Assembly: GCF_024129865.1 (NCBI RefSeq)
Contig: NZ_JAMYFE010000065.1
Coordinates: forward strand, 1 to 37,197
Length of the DNA: 37,197 bases
Source of the DNA: Stieleria tagensis
Lineage (GTDB): Bacteria; Planctomycetota; Planctomycetia; Pirellulales; Pirellulaceae
Direction: 5' to 3'
Under the pieces are notes generated by a model, which was given only the letters and a program-made list of their open reading frames with translations, did no database searches and was not told the DNA's origin. Below are positions 16,985-24,944 of this stretch, in pieces. The stretch's first letter is position 1. Every line of letters starts with the position of its first letter. The translations under genes were made by a program, and so were the position numbers.

Positions 16985-17203
16985 ATGCGTCGCTTGTTCC
17001 AAATCATGTTGCTCGCCGTTTGTGTCAGCAGCAGCGTCGGTTGCTTCGTCCCGATCTACTCGGCCCAACCCGAACGTCGTGTGCAACAGTTGCTGTACAC
17101 GTCGGAAGACCTTCGATCGCTGGTTGGCGAGTGGGAGCGGTTTTGGTTCCTGGATTCGCCCAGCCACCTGACGCCGATCCGGACCCACGGCGGCATCATG
17201 TAA
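16985..17203 (+). CDS. Small lipoprotein of unknown function
   Basis: This 72-residue product begins MRRLFQIMLLAVCVSSSVGC, a clear lipoprotein signal with the lipobox SVGC at about 17-20. The mature part is about 50 residues, with a helix around RRVQQLLYTSEDLRSLVGEW and the end RFWFLDSPSHLTPIRTHGG, phrasing that I associate with a small family conserved in Pirellulaceae. GGAGG at 16972-16976 lies eight bases before the ATG and decides the start against an upstream in-frame TTG at 16934. The gene ends eight bases from the convergent larC stop. Confidence 0.82.
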   Translation: MRRLFQIMLLAVCVSSSVGCFVPIYSAQPERRVQQLLYTSEDLRSLVGEWERFWFLDSPSHLTPIRTHGGIM

Positions 17204-17211
17204 TCGGGCGG

Positions 17212-18408
17212 TCAGCCCTCGGGCATCGCCCGGTCGGCAATCCGTTGAACGTCCGCGGTCGAAAGTTGGTGCTCCGATGCCAGCTTTCGTGCCTGGTCGT
17301 TTTCGATTTTCATTCGCTGCTGTCCATCGGGCAGATGCACGGTTTTGGCGGCAATCGGCCCCAGTCGAGTCGGCACGACGATCGACTCGCGTCGCAGCGT
17401 ATCGCGATGGGCGAGATGGCGACGGATACCGATCGACGGTGTGTGCCGGAAAATCAAATCTTCCATCGTGGCAATTTGTTCCGGCCGCGTCATCACCGCC
17501 AGCACCACTCCGCTGCGCCCCTTCTTCATCATGCAGGGGGTTTGGGTGACATCCAGCGCCCCGGCTTCCATCAGTCGTGTCGTGCAATCGGCCAATTGCT
17601 CGCCGGTCGCATCGTCTAGATTGGTTTCCAGCACCGCCACCGTGTCGTGATCGGTGTGTTGATGCCCCGCTGCCGCTGAATCGCCGGTCCGCGACCCCAG
17701 CAACACTCGCAGCATATTGGCCTGTTCGGGCAAATCCATCGTCCCCGCGCCATAGCCGATTCGATCAATGGTCATCGCCGGCACGGGGCCAAATTCACTG
17801 CACAACTCCTTCAAAATCGCTGCCCCCGTTGGGGTGGTCAGCTCTGCGGCGATCGCGGTTGGGGCGATCGGGATGCCTCGCAAAATCTCAGCGGTGGCGG
17901 GCGCCGGTACAGCAACGTTGCCATGGGCAATTTTGATCGATCCGCAACCGGTCGGGACCGGCGATGCGGACGCAGACCGAATCCCCAAACGACAGATGCC
18001 GACCGCTGCCCCCACAATGTCAGCGATCGAATCAATCGCACCGACCTCGTGAAAATGCACTTTTTCAATGCTGGTTCCATGCACTTTGGCTTCGGCGACG
18101 GCCACATGCCCAAAAATCCGTTTGGCAAGTTCCTTGGCATCCGAATCGATCTGATCGGCCGCATCAATCATGTCGGTGATGTGGTGCAAGTGCCGGTGAG
18201 CATGTTCCGGTGGATGGTCGATTTGAACAGAAACCGCCCGAAACCCTGACTTTTTGACGTCTTGAGAGGTGATTGAAATCTTCGGCAACCCCAGCGAGCG
18301 GACCGCCTCCTGCAGCTCGGATGTCTCGACCCCCAAGTCGATCAGGGCGGCCAAAGTCATGTCGCCGCTGATCCCGCTGAAGCAGTCGAAGTACGCAAAT
18401 CGTGTCAT
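17212..18408 (-). CDS. larC: LarC, nickel-insertion enzyme for the NPN cofactor
   Basis: LarC (TIGR00299/DUF111) inserts nickel into pyridinium-3,5-bisthiocarboxylic acid mononucleotide, the cofactor of lactate racemase and related enzymes. The 398-residue protein has the family N-terminus ACFD-type sequence YFDCFSGISGDMTLAALIDL. It also has a His-rich stretch (HPPEHAHRHLHHI), the FHEVGAIDSIADIVG motif, and a C-terminal LarC2-like part (ETNLDDATGEQLA, TPCMMKKGRSGVVL). A second His/Asp-rich linker, AGHQHTDHD, joins the halves. Length is that of the fused LarC1-LarC2 form, with no frameshift between halves. The ATG at 18408 begins the conserved sequence; an ATG at 18447 adds 13 residues. No larB, larE or larA lies nearby. 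Nickel binding by the His tracts is inference. Confidence 0.93.
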   Translation of the reverse strand: MTRFAYFDCFSGISGDMTLAALIDLGVETSELQEAVRSLGLPKISITSQDVKKSGFRAVSVQIDHPPEHAHRHLHHITDMIDAADQIDSDAKELAKRIFGHVAVAEAKVHGTSIEKVHFHEVGAIDSIADIVGAAVGICRLGIRSASASPVPTGCGSIKIAHGNVAVPAPATAEILRGIPIAPTAIAAELTTPTGAAILKELCSEFGPVPAMTIDRIGYGAGTMDLPEQANMLRVLLGSRTGDSAAAGHQHTDHDTVAVLETNLDDATGEQLADCTTRLMEAGALDVTQTPCMMKKGRSGVVLAVMTRPEQIATMEDLIFRHTPSIGIRRHLAHRDTLRRESIVVPTRLGPIAAKTVHLPDGQQRMKIENDQARKLASEHQLSTADVQRIADRAMPEG

Positions 18409-18474
18409 ATTGGGGAAAATGGGGTAGCAGGTTTGAATAAACGTCATGATTCGGTCCAGAACAGCCGTTTGGCG

Positions 18475-18502
18475 TTGAAGACGCGCACGGGATCGCTATA
18501 CT
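18475..18502 (+). promoter_or_regulatory. Probable sigma-70 promoter of rpmJ
   Basis: TTGAAG (18475-18480) and TATACT (18497-18502) are separated by 16 bases and point towards rpmJ, which starts about 100 bases after the expected initiation point. The pair lies in the divergent region between larC and rpmJ. Hexamer match is four of six and five of six to the consensus. Confidence 0.5.
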
Positions 18503-18537
18503 CTGCGACCCGAACAGCGAACCAAAATCGCCCGGAT

Positions 18538-18602
18538 CCAAGGATAGGCCTTGGGGCGGATCAACAGATTAACAGCGCTCTTGCAGAGCGCCACCCGGTG
18601 AG
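18538..18602 (+). promoter_or_regulatory. Hairpin leader and ribosome-binding site of rpmJ
   Basis: Two perfect small stems lie in the untranslated leader: CCAAGG-ATAGG-CCTTGG (18538-18554) and GCGCTC-TTGCA-GAGCGC (18575-18591). GGTGAG (18597-18602) follows six bases after the second stem and eight bases before the ATG. The closeness of the second stem to the ribosome-binding site would allow control of translation, but no regulator is known here. Confidence 0.45.
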
Positions 18603-18610
18603 AATTTCCG

Positions 18611-18763
18611 ATGAAAGTTGTCAGCAGCATTGGCGCACTCAAGTATCGCCACCCCGACTGCCAAGTTGTTAAACGTCGTGGGCGGGTTTACGTGATTTGC
18701 AAAAGCAATCCTAAATTCAAAGTCCGCCAAGGCGGAGCAAAGGTCAAAAAGACGCGTCGCTAG
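18611..18763 (+). CDS. rpmJ: 50S ribosomal protein L36, zinc-free (YkgO-like) type
   Basis: A 50-codon frame encodes [17 protein letters not shown], then [20 protein letters not shown] and a basic tail ending KKTRR. This is ribosomal protein L36, part of the large subunit near the peptidyl-transferase region. The canonical zinc ribbon (CxxC, C, H) is not kept: HPDC replaces CxxC and NPKFK replaces the final histidine region. That is the pattern of the C-minus paralogue (YkgO in Escherichia coli), which does not need zinc. The basic extension makes it longer than the usual 37-38 residues. A promoter, a hairpin leader and a strong terminator bracket it as a monocistronic unit. Confidence 0.93.
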   Translation: MKVVSSIGALKYRHPDCQVVKRRGRVYVICKSNPKFKVRQGGAKVKKTRR

Positions 18764-18792
18764 GCTCGCCTCGCGACCTCACGAACCAAGCG

Positions 18793-18825
18793 AAAAATCG
18801 GCGACCCACCGGCCGCCGATTTTTT
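18793..18825 (+). terminator. Rho-independent terminator after rpmJ
   Basis: AAAAATCGGCG (18793-18803) pairs perfectly with CGCCGATTTTT (18814-18824) around a 10-base loop. The A-tract/T-tract arrangement makes it potentially bidirectional. It begins 30 bases after the rpmJ stop. Confidence 0.88.
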
Positions 18826-18859
18826 GATGCGCAGTTAGCAACGATTGGGGGACGAAGCA

Positions 18860-18967
18860 CCGTTGGAGTTCAACCTTTAGGTTGCCAAGCACCAGTGCCG
18901 GACGCAGTCCGATTCGCGCGGACCGCTGAGCCATTCAAAGCATTGAATCGACGCAGCGATCCACGAC
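18860..18967. repeat. Dispersed repeat family B, copy 2
   Basis: This is the second copy of the element at 16014-16106, with 29 of 31 matching bases at its start and the same GCGATCCACGAC at its end. CAACC-TTTA-GGTTG inside it is a perfect five-pair hairpin. It occupies the gap between the rpmJ terminator and the stop of the His-rich propeller gene. Confidence 0.7.
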
Positions 18968-18986
18968 AATCGCCCATCAGCTAAAA

Positions 18987-20192
18987 CTATTGGACTTCGA
19001 CCGCTTCGAACACGGCGATCTGGCCGTCGTTGCGTTTGCCGGCTTGGTTTTCACCGCCGTTTGGCCACGACAGCACCACTCCGAACAATTTGCCGTCACG
19101 CTCGACCGGACAAAATCCGTGCATGTGACGCATGTACTGCAAACCGCTGTACTCCGCCGGGACCAAGCGACCGACCGGTTTGCCGTCTTTCACGACCAGC
19201 ACCGGCGCGACACCACTGGTGTCAGGCAGCGGGTTCAACAGTGGCAGGAACAGTTGCGATCCGTGGTGTGACAGGTTGCACGGATTGGAACGTTCGGGCA
19301 GTTCGATGTAATACTGTTTGTCGGCACCGGGCATACGAATCATAGATCCGGTATCGGTGTAGCCATAGATGCGCGCGTGTCCACGCGATGCAATTTCAAC
19401 CACTTCTTTGTCATCGACCGAAATGACTTGCACTCCGTGAGCAGTGCTGAACGGGCCACCGGCATTGGTTTTGCCGCCCCAGGCCGGGCCACCCCATTGC
19501 CATTGGCCGTCAACATACTGTGCCGACAGGGCAAAGTCGCCTTGGGTGTATCCGATCACAACGACCAACGACTTGGCTTGGGGTAGATAGACCACGTCAC
19601 AAGGCGTGAACTTTCCGCCGTCGGCAAAGTACTGATTGACAGTCGGATTGTTGAATTCGGTTCCCGCGGGAGTGGACAATCGCGAGACGATCTTGCCGCG
19701 CTCCGAAACCACGATTTCACCGGTATTGGTCGATGCAAACGCCCAGTAGGGTTTGCCATCCATCACAAAGCAATCCGCGCCGTGGGCATTCATCCCGCCG
19801 GCAAATGCTTCGTCTTGGTCGGCCACCAACGTCCATGCCGTCAGTTTGGGATCGAGTGTCACCAAGCCGTGCCCGCTGACCACGGTCACAATTTCGTTGG
19901 TGGTCAAATCCTGGTCCGCATTGTTGTGCAAGCCACCCTTGGCCGCCGCAACCATCGCCTCGGATTGTTTGCCCAGTTCGGCGCGATGCTCCCAGCGATA
20001 CGTCTTTCCGTTGGCGACAAACGAGTTACCCGATTCTTTTTCCGATGCCATGAATACAAGTGTTTCCGTACTGGGGGCGGCGTGTGAGTGCGCGTGGCCG
20101 TGGTCATGCCCTTCGTGGGCTGAAACCAAGCTGAGCGTGGTTGATGAAACAATGCCGAATAGACCGGCGATCAAAAATCGTGAATAGCTCAC
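18987..20192 (-). CDS. Exported His-rich beta-propeller-like protein
   Basis: The 401-residue product has a signal peptide (about 1-25, ending LSLVSA) followed at once by HEGHDHGHAHSHAAP, a metal-binding-type histidine cluster at about 26-38. The rest is a repetitive beta-rich body with blade-like phrases (HGLVTLDPKLTAWTLVADQ, ARIYGYTDTGSMIRMPG, YMRHMHGFCPVERDGKLFGV), consistent with a propeller. This architecture recalls the periplasmic zinc chaperone AztD, but sequence similarity was not tested and no zinc transporter genes are adjacent. The GTG at 20192 is chosen because GGAG (complement of 20201-20204) precedes it by eight bases and the signal peptide starts there; an ATG at 20216 is the alternative. 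It lies 89 bases downstream of the sulfatase gene on the same strand. Confidence 0.8.
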   Translation of the reverse strand: MSYSRFLIAGLFGIVSSTTLSLVSAHEGHDHGHAHSHAAPSTETLVFMASEKESGNSFVANGKTYRWEHRAELGKQSEAMVAAAKGGLHNNADQDLTTNEIVTVVSGHGLVTLDPKLTAWTLVADQDEAFAGGMNAHGADCFVMDGKPYWAFASTNTGEIVVSERGKIVSRLSTPAGTEFNNPTVNQYFADGGKFTPCDVVYLPQAKSLVVVIGYTQGDFALSAQYVDGQWQWGGPAWGGKTNAGGPFSTAHGVQVISVDDKEVVEIASRGHARIYGYTDTGSMIRMPGADKQYYIELPERSNPCNLSHHGSQLFLPLLNPLPDTSGVAPVLVVKDGKPVGRLVPAEYSGLQYMRHMHGFCPVERDGKLFGVVLSWPNGGENQAGKRNDGQIAVFEAVEVQ

Positions 20193-20281
20193 GTTGAAAA
20201 CTCCAGGTGGGAACATGCAGGGGGAAAGCGATCGCATCAGTATGACGGCAACCCACCAAGGCTGCCAGGACGTTCGGCGGT

Positions 20282-22084
20282 CTACTTCTTTTCCACATAG
20301 GCAAAATAGGAACCGAAAACCTCGCCGCTGTCGGTTTCAAATTGACCGGTCATCGTCGTCGTCGCAGGATCCAAATCGACCTGGAACACCACCTCCTTGG
20401 CTCCCGCCGGCACCTCGGCCGTTTTGGTCAATTCGCCGATCGTCAACGTTGCCCGTACAGCGGGGACGGCTTTGCCGGGTGTTTCCCGAAATGCGCGTTC
20501 GCCGGGGACGGGATCACCCGCTGGCAATTCGCTTGCGATCGGCTGATCGACTTCCAGTGGCCAGCGCCGCAAGCGAATCTCGTATTTCCCGGCGGCCGTG
20601 ATTTTGACATTCCAGAATCCAGTGTTTGGGGCGCCGTTCATTGCCGCCCGCACTTGGCTTTGATTCCAAGGCGTCATTCGGGTGGTGATCCAGTCGTGGC
20701 TGGTTAGACGACTGGGGTTCTCAGCCGGATCGCCCAGGTGGATCGCGGTTGATTGGTCAAAGGTCGGCAGCAATTCAGCCCACCAATCTTCGTAGAATTG
20801 CGTCAGCCGTTGCACCACGGCCGGGTGCGATGCAGCGACGTCATGTTCTTGCCCCGGATCGGCGTCGATATCAAACAGCTCCTTTCCGTTGCATAGCCGC
20901 CAGCGATTCGTCATCACGGCCGAGCTTTTCCATTTGATCGGATCTTTGACACGCTGCGAATCGGTAACCAAAATCCGGTCGGGCCAATCGTTGGCGCGAT
21001 CGAATAGCAGGGGTGAAATATCGACGCCATCAAACACAACGTCTTGGGGCGGTTCAATCTGGCACATCGAAATCAATGTCGGCAACACATCGACATAGCT
21101 TGTGATTGTCTCGACATCGCGACCGCCTCCCAGCTTGGCTGCCGGCCAACGGACAAAGAAAGGCACGCGGTGACCGCCGTCATAGTGACTGCCCTTTTTG
21201 CCACGCATTCCGGCATTGAACAACTTGTCGCCGGACGAGGTGCCATTGTCAGTGGTGTAAATGAAAATCGTGTTGTCGGTGATCTGAAGTTCGTCCAATA
21301 GATCTCGCAGCGCGCCGACATTTTCGTCGATGTTGGCAATCATCCCATAGAAATTTGCCAGGTTCGATTTTAGATCCGAATAGGGTTCGCTGTATTGGGG
21401 CGGACAATGCATCGGACCATGAGGCGCATTGGTCGCGATGTATGCCAAGAACGGTCGGCCAGCAGCATGTTGATCGCGGATGAACTGTTTGCCATAGTCA
21501 AAGAACACATCGGTGCAAAACCCTTCGACCGGTGTCAGTTGGCTGTTGTGCCAATAGGCACCATCAAAGTAGGCATTGTCCCAGTGATCGGGTGTCTGTC
21601 CCACTCCGCCGCCGCCATGTCGCATGACTTCGCTAAACCCGCGGTCTTCCGGGCGGTAGGGATAGTTGTCACCCAAATGCCACTTGCCAAACATCCCGGT
21701 GGCGTATCCGCCGGCGGAAAACACGTCTCCCATCGTGACCTCGTTTTCTCGCAACATTGATCGTCCCATGATCGTGTGCCAAACGCCGGTTCGATTGGTC
21801 CAATGCCCGGTCAAAAATGCACATCGTGTCGGTGAACAGGTCGGCGCGACGTGATAGTCCGATAGCCGAACCGATTCACGATACAAACGGTCCAACTGGG
21901 GTGTCTTGATTCGTGGATTCCCGTGACAGGACAAATCGCCATAACCCTGGTCGTCCGTGATCACAATCACCACGTTTGGCGGTGCTGATTGGGTCGGCGT
22001 CGATTGGGCAATGACAGTGTCATCGCACGCCACGGCAGCCAACCATACGGCAGCCAAGAATCGGAACCAGTGGGATAGTTGCAT
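20282..22084 (-). CDS. Sulfatase (arylsulfatase family), exported
   Basis: A 600-residue type I sulfatase with a signal peptide (about 1-27). The calcium-binding start of the domain is NVVIVITDDQGYGDLSCHGN (aspartates near 44 and 45). The formylglycine motif CSPTR lies at 83-87, followed by CAFLTGHWTNRTG, so maturation by formylglycine-generating enzyme is expected. MFGKWHLGD and TTDNGTSSGDK supply further active-site residues. After the catalytic domain (to about 450), a C-terminal beta-sandwich follows (GKYEIRLRRWPLE, AGAKEVVFQVDLDPA). Such enzymes remove sulfate esters from algal polysaccharides in marine planctomycetes; the substrate cannot be told from sequence. The ATG at 22084 precedes the signal; an upstream ATG at 22213 adds an implausible leader. 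No sulfatase-maturation gene is in the window. Confidence 0.94.
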   Translation of the reverse strand: MQLSHWFRFLAAVWLAAVACDDTVIAQSTPTQSAPPNVVIVITDDQGYGDLSCHGNPRIKTPQLDRLYRESVRLSDYHVAPTCSPTRCAFLTGHWTNRTGVWHTIMGRSMLRENEVTMGDVFSAGGYATGMFGKWHLGDNYPYRPEDRGFSEVMRHGGGGVGQTPDHWDNAYFDGAYWHNSQLTPVEGFCTDVFFDYGKQFIRDQHAAGRPFLAYIATNAPHGPMHCPPQYSEPYSDLKSNLANFYGMIANIDENVGALRDLLDELQITDNTIFIYTTDNGTSSGDKLFNAGMRGKKGSHYDGGHRVPFFVRWPAAKLGGGRDVETITSYVDVLPTLISMCQIEPPQDVVFDGVDISPLLFDRANDWPDRILVTDSQRVKDPIKWKSSAVMTNRWRLCNGKELFDIDADPGQEHDVAASHPAVVQRLTQFYEDWWAELLPTFDQSTAIHLGDPAENPSRLTSHDWITTRMTPWNQSQVRAAMNGAPNTGFWNVKITAAGKYEIRLRRWPLEVDQPIASELPAGDPVPGERAFRETPGKAVPAVRATLTIGELTKTAEVPAGAKEVVFQVDLDPATTTMTGQFETDSGEVFGSYFAYVEKK

Positions 22085-22348
22085 CTGGGGTGTCTCGCTA
22101 TGTGTTGACCGACAGCGGTCGGAATTTGGCGGGCGGGGAGAGGAAACGGTGAAAGAAAATATGATACACGCATTGGGCGACCCCACGGGGACGCCAGATC
22201 TGGGATTCAACAACGGATTCGCGATGGGGCGTCAAAAGTATTACTGACGTTTGCATCAAGGAAAACAATCCAGTGAATGACATCGCTCCGCGATTGAGAG
22301 CCGGCGGGGAACACGGGTGATTGAGTCGCGGAGCGACGGGAGTCGATA

Positions 22349-22463
22349 GCCTGGTGGCGTCAGCCCCAGGCCTTGATCTATCCACGGGCGTGAGCGAGTG
22401 GATAGATCAAGGCTCCACAGGCCGGAGGCCGACACAGGAATTGCCGGTGGCGTCAGCCACCGG
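22349..22463. repeat. Cluster of three perfect or near-perfect hairpins
   Basis: Three stem-loops follow one another. The first is GCCTGG/CCAGGC with an inner GGC/GCC (22349-22371). The second is a perfect 15-base stem, CCTTGATCTATCCAC (22371-22385) with GTGGATAGATCAAGG (22398-22412), around a 12-base loop. The third is CCGGTGGC-GTCA-GCCACCGG (22444-22463). GTCA forms the loop of the first and third, which suggests related units. No T-tract follows any of them, so simple terminators are unlikely. Confidence 0.85.
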
Positions 22464-22480
22464 TCTGGAACCTTAACGAA

Positions 22481-22512
22481 CCCCTCACGCAAAAACGCAA
22501 CTTCAAAACGCG
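22481..22512. repeat. Partial copy of dispersed repeat family A
   Basis: CCCCTCACGC followed by AACGCAACTTCAAAACGCG matches the right-hand module that ends the full elements at 28925 and 35940. The palindromic arms are absent. Confidence 0.55.
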
Positions 22513-22532
22513 CCAATAGAGCGGCACGAAAG

Positions 22533-23366
22533 TTATTGTCGCGGCGTCGGAACGACCGCCGTTGATTCGACTTCGATCGCCGTGCCCAGTTCCCGCTGGC
22601 CTTCGGCGACCACGTCATCGGACATCAGCACCCGCTGGAAGAACAGCATCATCAGGGTACACAGATAGCGACGTCCCATCTCTCGCATCCGCAAATTGCT
22701 CGATCCCCAGGTGCGGCCTTCCCATTGGATCGGAATCTCTTTGATCCGATAACCACTGATCAGCGCACTCAATGACATCTCCAACGTGATGTTGAAGTGA
22801 CAGGCGCGATAGGGACCACAGTGTTCAATCACATCACGGCGATAGGCTTTGAATGCATTGGTCAAATCATTCATTCGTGTCCAAAACATCCACTGGATGG
22901 CTTTGTTCACGATGCGATTGACCCACAGTTTGACCCGCGGATAGTGCTTGACACTGCTACCACGGATAAATCGCGATCCGAACACACAATCGTAGCCTTC
23001 GTGGATCGCTTCAAAATAGCGTTTGGCGTCAATCGGATGATCCGATCGATCCGCCATGTAGATCACCACCACTTCTCCACGCACAAACTGCAACCCGGAT
23101 CTGATCGCTCGACCGAATCCGCCCGGCGGTTGACGGCGCACCAGGCGAATCGTTGGCCAGCGTGCCTTTCGCGACAGCACGACCGATTCGGTTTGGTCAC
23201 TGCTGTTGTCATTGACCACGATCACTTCGGTATCGATCCCCGACTGGTCGACCAGCATCGTCATCAGTTCATCCAAACAAGGACCGATGTTCTCTTGCTC
23301 GTTGTACGCCGGGATCACGATCGACAACTGCGGTCGATGTTGCGGTGTCGGTAATTCAGAATTCAT
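22533..23366 (-). CDS. Family 2 glycosyltransferase, DPM1-like
   Basis: A 277-residue GT-A glycosyltransferase with the family start SIVIPAYNEQENIGPCLDEL, then VIVVNDNSSDQTE and the nucleotide/metal region YMADRSDHP, which replaces the more usual DADLSHP. GSRFIRGSS and the downstream ITLEMSLSALISGYRIKEIP match polyprenol-phosphate sugar synthases (dolichyl-phosphate mannose synthase type). No C-terminal membrane helices are visible, so it is probably peripheral to the inner membrane. It begins six bases after the GT39-like gene. A plausible job is to make the lipid-linked sugar donor that the neighbouring GT39-like enzyme uses; this is inferred from family biochemistry and adjacency. Confidence 0.9.
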   Translation of the reverse strand: MNSELPTPQHRPQLSIVIPAYNEQENIGPCLDELMTMLVDQSGIDTEVIVVNDNSSDQTESVVLSRKARWPTIRLVRRQPPGGFGRAIRSGLQFVRGEVVVIYMADRSDHPIDAKRYFEAIHEGYDCVFGSRFIRGSSVKHYPRVKLWVNRIVNKAIQWMFWTRMNDLTNAFKAYRRDVIEHCGPYRACHFNITLEMSLSALISGYRIKEIPIQWEGRTWGSSNLRMREMGRRYLCTLMMLFFQRVLMSDDVVAEGQRELGTAIEVESTAVVPTPRQ

Positions 23367-23372
23367 TGTTCG

Positions 23373-24944
23373 CTATTCCAGTCCCGCTGAACCGGGCGTT
23401 TGATCCAGCAACCGTTCGTCGGCCGGTCGGTAAAGATCGACAAAGCAATGTTGAGGGATCGATCGATCGCCGACCCGACGGACAAATTTGCCATCGTATT
23501 GTTCTGCCCAATTTGCATCGGCACCTTCCCAAGACAAAACCAAATACGAATAGTCGATCTTCCCAGCGCCCCAATAGTGCTCGCGTTCCTGGCACAATCG
23601 AGTCTCGCGCCCACTTAGATAGACGTCAAACACGTATGACAAATCCGCATAGAATACACCCTCGTTGGGCAATGCCTTTAGGACTTGATGGATGAAAGCC
23701 GGTGCATAAACATCCGGCTGTTTCCAATGTGCCAAATAGATCCAGGTCGTGCGTAAACCTGCCCCCGGCAACATCGCCAACAACGCCAGCGCAAACGTCG
23801 TGATTGCAACCGCTATCCTGACGCGATCAACGCCGTATTGCCGGAACCCCCAATGCAATCGTTTAATCCGATCCTCGATTCCGACGATGGTCAAGGCAAC
23901 CACCCAAATAAACGGATACACCCAATACCCCTTCGTCGGGTGCATTCCCGCCACGGTCGCAGTCAAATAAACGCTGGACCACGCCAACGCGATCATTCCC
24001 ATTTTTTCAGCGCGCTGCAGTGATCGACAGCGCCAAAACAATGCACTTCCCAGAAGCAATCCGCCGGCCATCAAACCGCATTGCAGCGGCCCAGCAAACT
24101 GCCACAACAATTCGGCATGGTGCAACAATGATGGGAACGGCCAAATCAGGCGTGCCGGCAGACCCGGGCCGGCACGATCGAGCACGTTGGCAAAAAACTG
24201 GCTGCGAAACTCATCGGGATACGCCACGATCAGCGGGATCCAGAACCCGATCACAGCAGCATTGCCAGCCACGAACAGCACCGCCCGTTTCAATTTTTCG
24301 ATCAGTGATCCGCCACACAACAGCATGGCCAGCCCGCCCTGTATGGCAAACACCAACGCAAACGGATGGAACAGCCCTGCCAAACCCGATAGCGATCCAC
24401 TGACCACTGCCAAGCGGTTGGAACCCTGTCGTCGCATCATTTCCCAGGCCGCTACGATCGCCAACCAGCCGGCAACCATGCATAACAAATCCGGCCGCGT
24501 TGTCAGTCCCGTGAACATTAACGGTCGCGATAAGGCAACGAGAGTCGCCGCAGCAGCGGCCGCAAAATCACTGCCGTGCAATCGCTTGACGACCCAAAAC
24601 ACGATCGCAATGGTCGTCAGTGCGGCGAGGAACAATGGAATGCGTGCGGTGGCATAGCCAGGCGGAAAGATCGCATAAAAGGGGGCCTGAACGTAAAACA
24701 GCCCCGGCGGCAACGCCATCAAACAGACATCGGCGTTTTCAAACAGAGTGTCACGATTACGAGTGGGCAGGTAAGGGATCCGCGGAATCCCCTCTTGCCA
24801 AACCGTCAGACCCGGAACCGCAAACCATTGCTCGTCCTGCATTCCCGGCTGATGAATCAACGTGGGCAACCGTAGCAATAGAAACAGCATCATCGGCAAT
24901 CCCAAACCGATGACGGGCAACCATTTCAATCGCCTGGAAATCAC
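23373..24944 (-). CDS. GT39-like integral membrane glycosyltransferase
   Basis: A 523-residue protein with about ten hydrophobic helices, starting at residues 10-27. It carries the first-loop acidic motif of GT-C enzymes (PGMQDEQWFAVPG, Asp-Glu near 36-37). After the last helix (to about 405) a soluble tail includes FYADLSYVFDVYLSGRETR and ends near the stop. These features match the ArnT/PMT (family 39) group, which transfers a sugar from a polyprenyl-phosphate donor on the outer face of the inner membrane. The start overlaps the epimerase stop by ATGA (24941-24944), and the GT2 gene follows after six bases, so all three are probably translated from one message. Acceptor unknown. Confidence 0.88.
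   Translation of the reverse strand: MISRRLKWLPVIGLGLPMMLFLLLRLPTLIHQPGMQDEQWFAVPGLTVWQEGIPRIPYLPTRNRDTLFENADVCLMALPPGLFYVQAPFYAIFPPGYATARIPLFLAALTTIAIVFWVVKRLHGSDFAAAAAATLVALSRPLMFTGLTTRPDLLCMVAGWLAIVAAWEMMRRQGSNRLAVVSGSLSGLAGLFHPFALVFAIQGGLAMLLCGGSLIEKLKRAVLFVAGNAAVIGFWIPLIVAYPDEFRSQFFANVLDRAGPGLPARLIWPFPSLLHHAELLWQFAGPLQCGLMAGGLLLGSALFWRCRSLQRAEKMGMIALAWSSVYLTATVAGMHPTKGYWVYPFIWVVALTIVGIEDRIKRLHWGFRQYGVDRVRIAVAITTFALALLAMLPGAGLRTTWIYLAHWKQPDVYAPAFIHQVLKALPNEGVFYADLSYVFDVYLSGRETRLCQEREHYWGAGKIDYSYLVLSWEGADANWAEQYDGKFVRRVGDRSIPQHCFVDLYRPADERLLDQTPGSAGLE

Larger units (their letters stand above)
22085..22532. other. Intergenic region rich in hairpin repeats
   Basis: The 448 bases between the sulfatase start and the GT2 stop contain no coding-like frame. 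The half nearest the sulfatase (22085-22260) is where its promoter should be, but no clear hexamers were found. The other half is filled with the hairpins listed separately. Confidence 0.6.

Noticed and set aside
22371..22412. The 15-base stem as a rho-independent terminator
   Set aside because: No run of T follows on either strand and it is one of three adjacent repeats, so a repeat element is the simpler reading.
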